Assembly: GCA_937900755.1 (NCBI GenBank)
Contig: CALCDN010000141.1
Span: 1-7,151 of the forward strand
Reading direction: 5' to 3'
Length of the DNA: 7,151 bases
Source: an uncultured Acetobacter sp.
GTDB taxonomy: Bacteria > Pseudomonadota > Alphaproteobacteria > Acetobacterales > Acetobacteraceae
How positions within the stretch are numbered: the stretch's first letter is position 1; each line of letters opens with the position of its first letter. The notes below the pieces were generated by a model. It did not search any database and was not told where the DNA came from. It saw only the letters and a program-made list of their open reading frames with translations. Both the position numbers and the translations under genes were made by a program. Positions 5,951-7,151 of the stretch are shown here, piece by piece.

Positions 5951-6946
5951 TCAACCTTCTTTTTTATCGGTGGTTCGCTCCATTTGCGCACGTGGATGCG
6001 CACGCGTCCAGACATCGAGCAGGCGCGCCTCGTCCGCCAGTGTGTAGCGCTGCGTTGTGGACAGGCTGGCATGGCCCAGCAGTTCCTGAATGACGCGCAG
6101 GTCCGCGCCCCCTTCCATCAGGTGCGTGGCAAAGGAATGGCGCAGTGCGTGGGGGGTTACATGCTCGGGCAGCCCATTGCTGACCCGCCACTCCCGCATG
6201 GCCTTCTGGGCAATGGCGGGTTGCAGGCGCCCCCCCCGAACGCCAACAAACAGCGGGCTGTCTGGTGCGGGGGCGGGGTGGCGTTTGCGCCATGCCTCCA
6301 GCGCCTTGCATACGGCGGGCAGAACCGGCACCAGCCGCTCCTTGCCACCCTTGCCATGAATACGCAGCACGCCGCTGCCGTCCATGGTCTGCAAATCGGC
6401 AATGTTCAGGTTCAGCGCTTCGGAAATACGCAGCCCACAGCCGTATAGCAGCAAAAACAGGGTGGCGTTGCGCTGCTCCTCCATGGGGGTGTGGGCCATG
6501 CTGGCAATGTCGTCCGGGGCGGCCAGCGCGGCCTCCCGCGCAAGGGGGCGGGGCAGTGTTTTTTTTGTGCGGGGAAGGCGCAAAAGCGAGATGGCCGGAT
6601 TCTCCACCCCTTCCCTGCGCGCCAGATATTTGAAAAATGACCGCAAGGCGGAAACCCGGCGCGCACGGGTGCGTGCGGCCTGGTCGGGCGAGCTTTTGCG
6701 CGCAAGCGGGCGGCTGGCCTGCCCCTGCGCCTGCGCCACTTCATGCGCAAGCCACGCCCTGAGGTCACGCAGGCTCAGGCTGGCAAGGCCCGCCATATCG
6801 GGCGGGCCACCCAGATGCGTGGTCATGAACGCCAGAAAACGGGCCAGATCGCCCCGATAGGCGTCTATGGTCAAAAGGGAGGCCCGTTTTTCCACCGCCA
6901 TCCATGCCAGAAACTTTTGTACCGCGTCCTCGGCTGTCATGCCCAT
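5951..6946 (-). CDS. xerC: Tyrosine recombinase XerC
   Basis: A 331-residue site-specific recombinase that acts with XerD at dif to resolve chromosome dimers at division. An N-terminal core-binding domain (about 5-111) precedes the catalytic domain (about 135-318). All catalytic residues are visible: R173 in GCGLRISE, K199 in HGKGGKER, H266 and R269 in TPHALRHSFATHL, H292 in LLGHASLSTTQRYT, and the nucleophile Y301. The ending with HPRA favours XerC over XerD. It is about 30 residues longer than E. coli XerC, partly from an Arg/Gln-rich stretch at about 73-93 between N-domain helices. ATG 6946 has a G-rich run (6955-6950) very close; ATG 6940, two codons inside, has better spacing and may be the true start. 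It heads the xerC-pip-protease unit and is divergent from priA, a pairing I recall as common in alphaproteobacteria. Confidence 0.95.
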   Translation of the reverse strand: MGMTAEDAVQKFLAWMAVEKRASLLTIDAYRGDLARFLAFMTTHLGGPPDMAGLASLSLRDLRAWLAHEVAQAQGQASRPLARKSSPDQAARTRARRVSALRSFFKYLARREGVENPAISLLRLPRTKKTLPRPLAREAALAAPDDIASMAHTPMEEQRNATLFLLLYGCGLRISEALNLNIADLQTMDGSGVLRIHGKGGKERLVPVLPAVCKALEAWRKRHPAPAPDSPLFVGVRGGRLQPAIAQKAMREWRVSNGLPEHVTPHALRHSFATHLMEGGADLRVIQELLGHASLSTTQRYTLADEARLLDVWTRAHPRAQMERTTDKKEG

Positions 6947-6979
6947 ATTCCCCCCTGCCTGCGCGCCGTCCCCTACGTT

Positions 6980-6994
6980 CGGGCAAAAAGCCCG
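6980..6994. promoter_or_regulatory. Short GC hairpin in the xerC-priA divergent gap
   Basis: CGGGC (6980-6984) and GCCCG (6990-6994) are perfect complements around five A residues. It could be a protein-binding dyad or a leader hairpin for either divergent gene. No T-run follows, so a terminator is unlikely. Function is unknown. Confidence 0.35.
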
Positions 6995-7011
6995 GCACGC
7001 AACCCCTGTTC

Positions 7012-7033
7012 TTTAGGCACATGCACGCCTAAA
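7012..7033. promoter_or_regulatory. 22-bp inverted repeat just upstream of priA
   Basis: TTTAGGC (7012-7018) and GCCTAAA (7027-7033) are perfect 7-bp arms around an 8-base spacer, with arm centres 15 bases apart. The repeat ends 9 bases before the priA ATG. It is symmetrical enough to be an operator for a dimeric regulator in the divergent promoter region, or it may fold as an RNA hairpin over the priA ribosome-binding region, which lacks a visible Shine-Dalgarno. It does not match the alphaproteobacterial LexA box GTTC-N7-GTTC. Confidence 0.5.
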
Positions 7034-7042
7034 CAGAAAAAC

Positions 7043-7151
7043 ATGGCAGCGGCAATTCCCCCCCCTCATGCGCATGCCCCCGGCCCGGACCAGCCCCCGG
7101 CAAAGGTGCAACGCGTGCCCGTGCTGCTACCCATGCCGTTTGCGGGGGCGT
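7043..7151 (+). CDS. priA: Primosomal protein N' (PriA helicase), N-terminus only
   Basis: Thirty-six codons are open from ATG 7043 to the window edge. After a Pro/Ala-rich leader of about 22 residues comes RVPVLLPMPFAGA, which matches the opening strand of PriA's N-terminal DNA-binding domain (typically V-x-V-x-L-P-x-x-x-x-x-x-x-Y-D-Y, with the YDY expected just past the edge). PriA is the 3'-to-5' helicase that reloads the replisome at stalled forks. Divergence from xerC supports the call. No Shine-Dalgarno is visible before the ATG; the preceding bases are A-rich. With only 36 residues the identification is probable rather than certain, and the exact start could differ. Confidence 0.75.
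   Translation, partial: MAAAIPPPHAHAPGPDQPPAKVQRVPVLLPMPFAGA

Noticed and set aside
6765..7022. An 85-codon minus frame over the xerC start and the divergent gap
   Set aside because: It is out of frame with xerC, rich in Gly/Arg, and depends on the GC-rich xerC coding sequence; it has no independent support.
6977..7022. LexA (GTTC-N7-GTTC) box in the xerC-priA gap
   Set aside because: GTTC occurs at 6977 and 7008, but neither is followed by a second GTTC at the required distance.
7021..7032. A three-codon ORF (Met-His-Ala-stop) inside the inverted repeat before priA
   Set aside because: Too short to mean anything without data, and lacks a usable Shine-Dalgarno; the repeat itself explains the sequence better.

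Overview
The window looks like a chromosomal segment of an alphaproteobacterium, most likely from the acetic acid bacteria (Acetobacteraceae; Komagataeibacter/Gluconacetobacter-like). The grounds are the GC-rich codon use, the GroEL tail ending in GGMGGMDF, and the style of the XerC, ArfB and aspartic protease proteins. This placement rests on protein character, not on a database search. I see no insertion sequence, phage gene, CRISPR array, tRNA or rRNA. It reads as ordinary core chromosome with two poorly characterised envelope proteins.

Layout, left to right. (1) 1-983: the 3' part of groEL on +, closed by a strong intrinsic terminator with a UUCG loop. (2) 984-1290: a 307-base gap holding that terminator, a degenerate copy of its right arm, an AT-rich amt upstream region and a possible 11-codon leader. 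(3) 1291-2691: amt, an ammonium channel with signal peptide, followed by a long hairpin terminator. (4) 2788-3222: arfB, the GGQ ribosome-rescue hydrolase. (5) 3432-3926: a secreted protein of unknown function with two matching Cys-bounded modules joined by an Ala/Pro linker. (6) On -, the compact unit xerC (6946-5951), pip (5945-4980) and a two-lobed retropepsin-like aspartic protease (4983-3988). xerC and pip are 5 bases apart; pip and the protease overlap by the 4-base ATGA, so the three are probably co-transcribed and the last two translationally coupled. This unit converges on gene 5 over a 61-base gap with a large hairpin. (7) 7043 to the end: the first 36 codons of priA on +, divergent from xerC; the 96-base gap between them holds two perfect inverted repeats.

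Functionally the window mixes housekeeping (chaperonin, ribosome rescue, chromosome dimer resolution, replication restart) with nutrient uptake and peptide hydrolysis. The xerC-priA pairing makes sense because both act on stalled or completed replication. Pip and the aspartic protease could both serve peptide breakdown, but they would act in different compartments (cytoplasm and envelope), so a joint pathway is only inference. Nothing here is clearly a new system. The items best worth a second look are the duplicated Cys-module protein, the secreted protease coupled to pip, and the 22-base inverted repeat just before priA.
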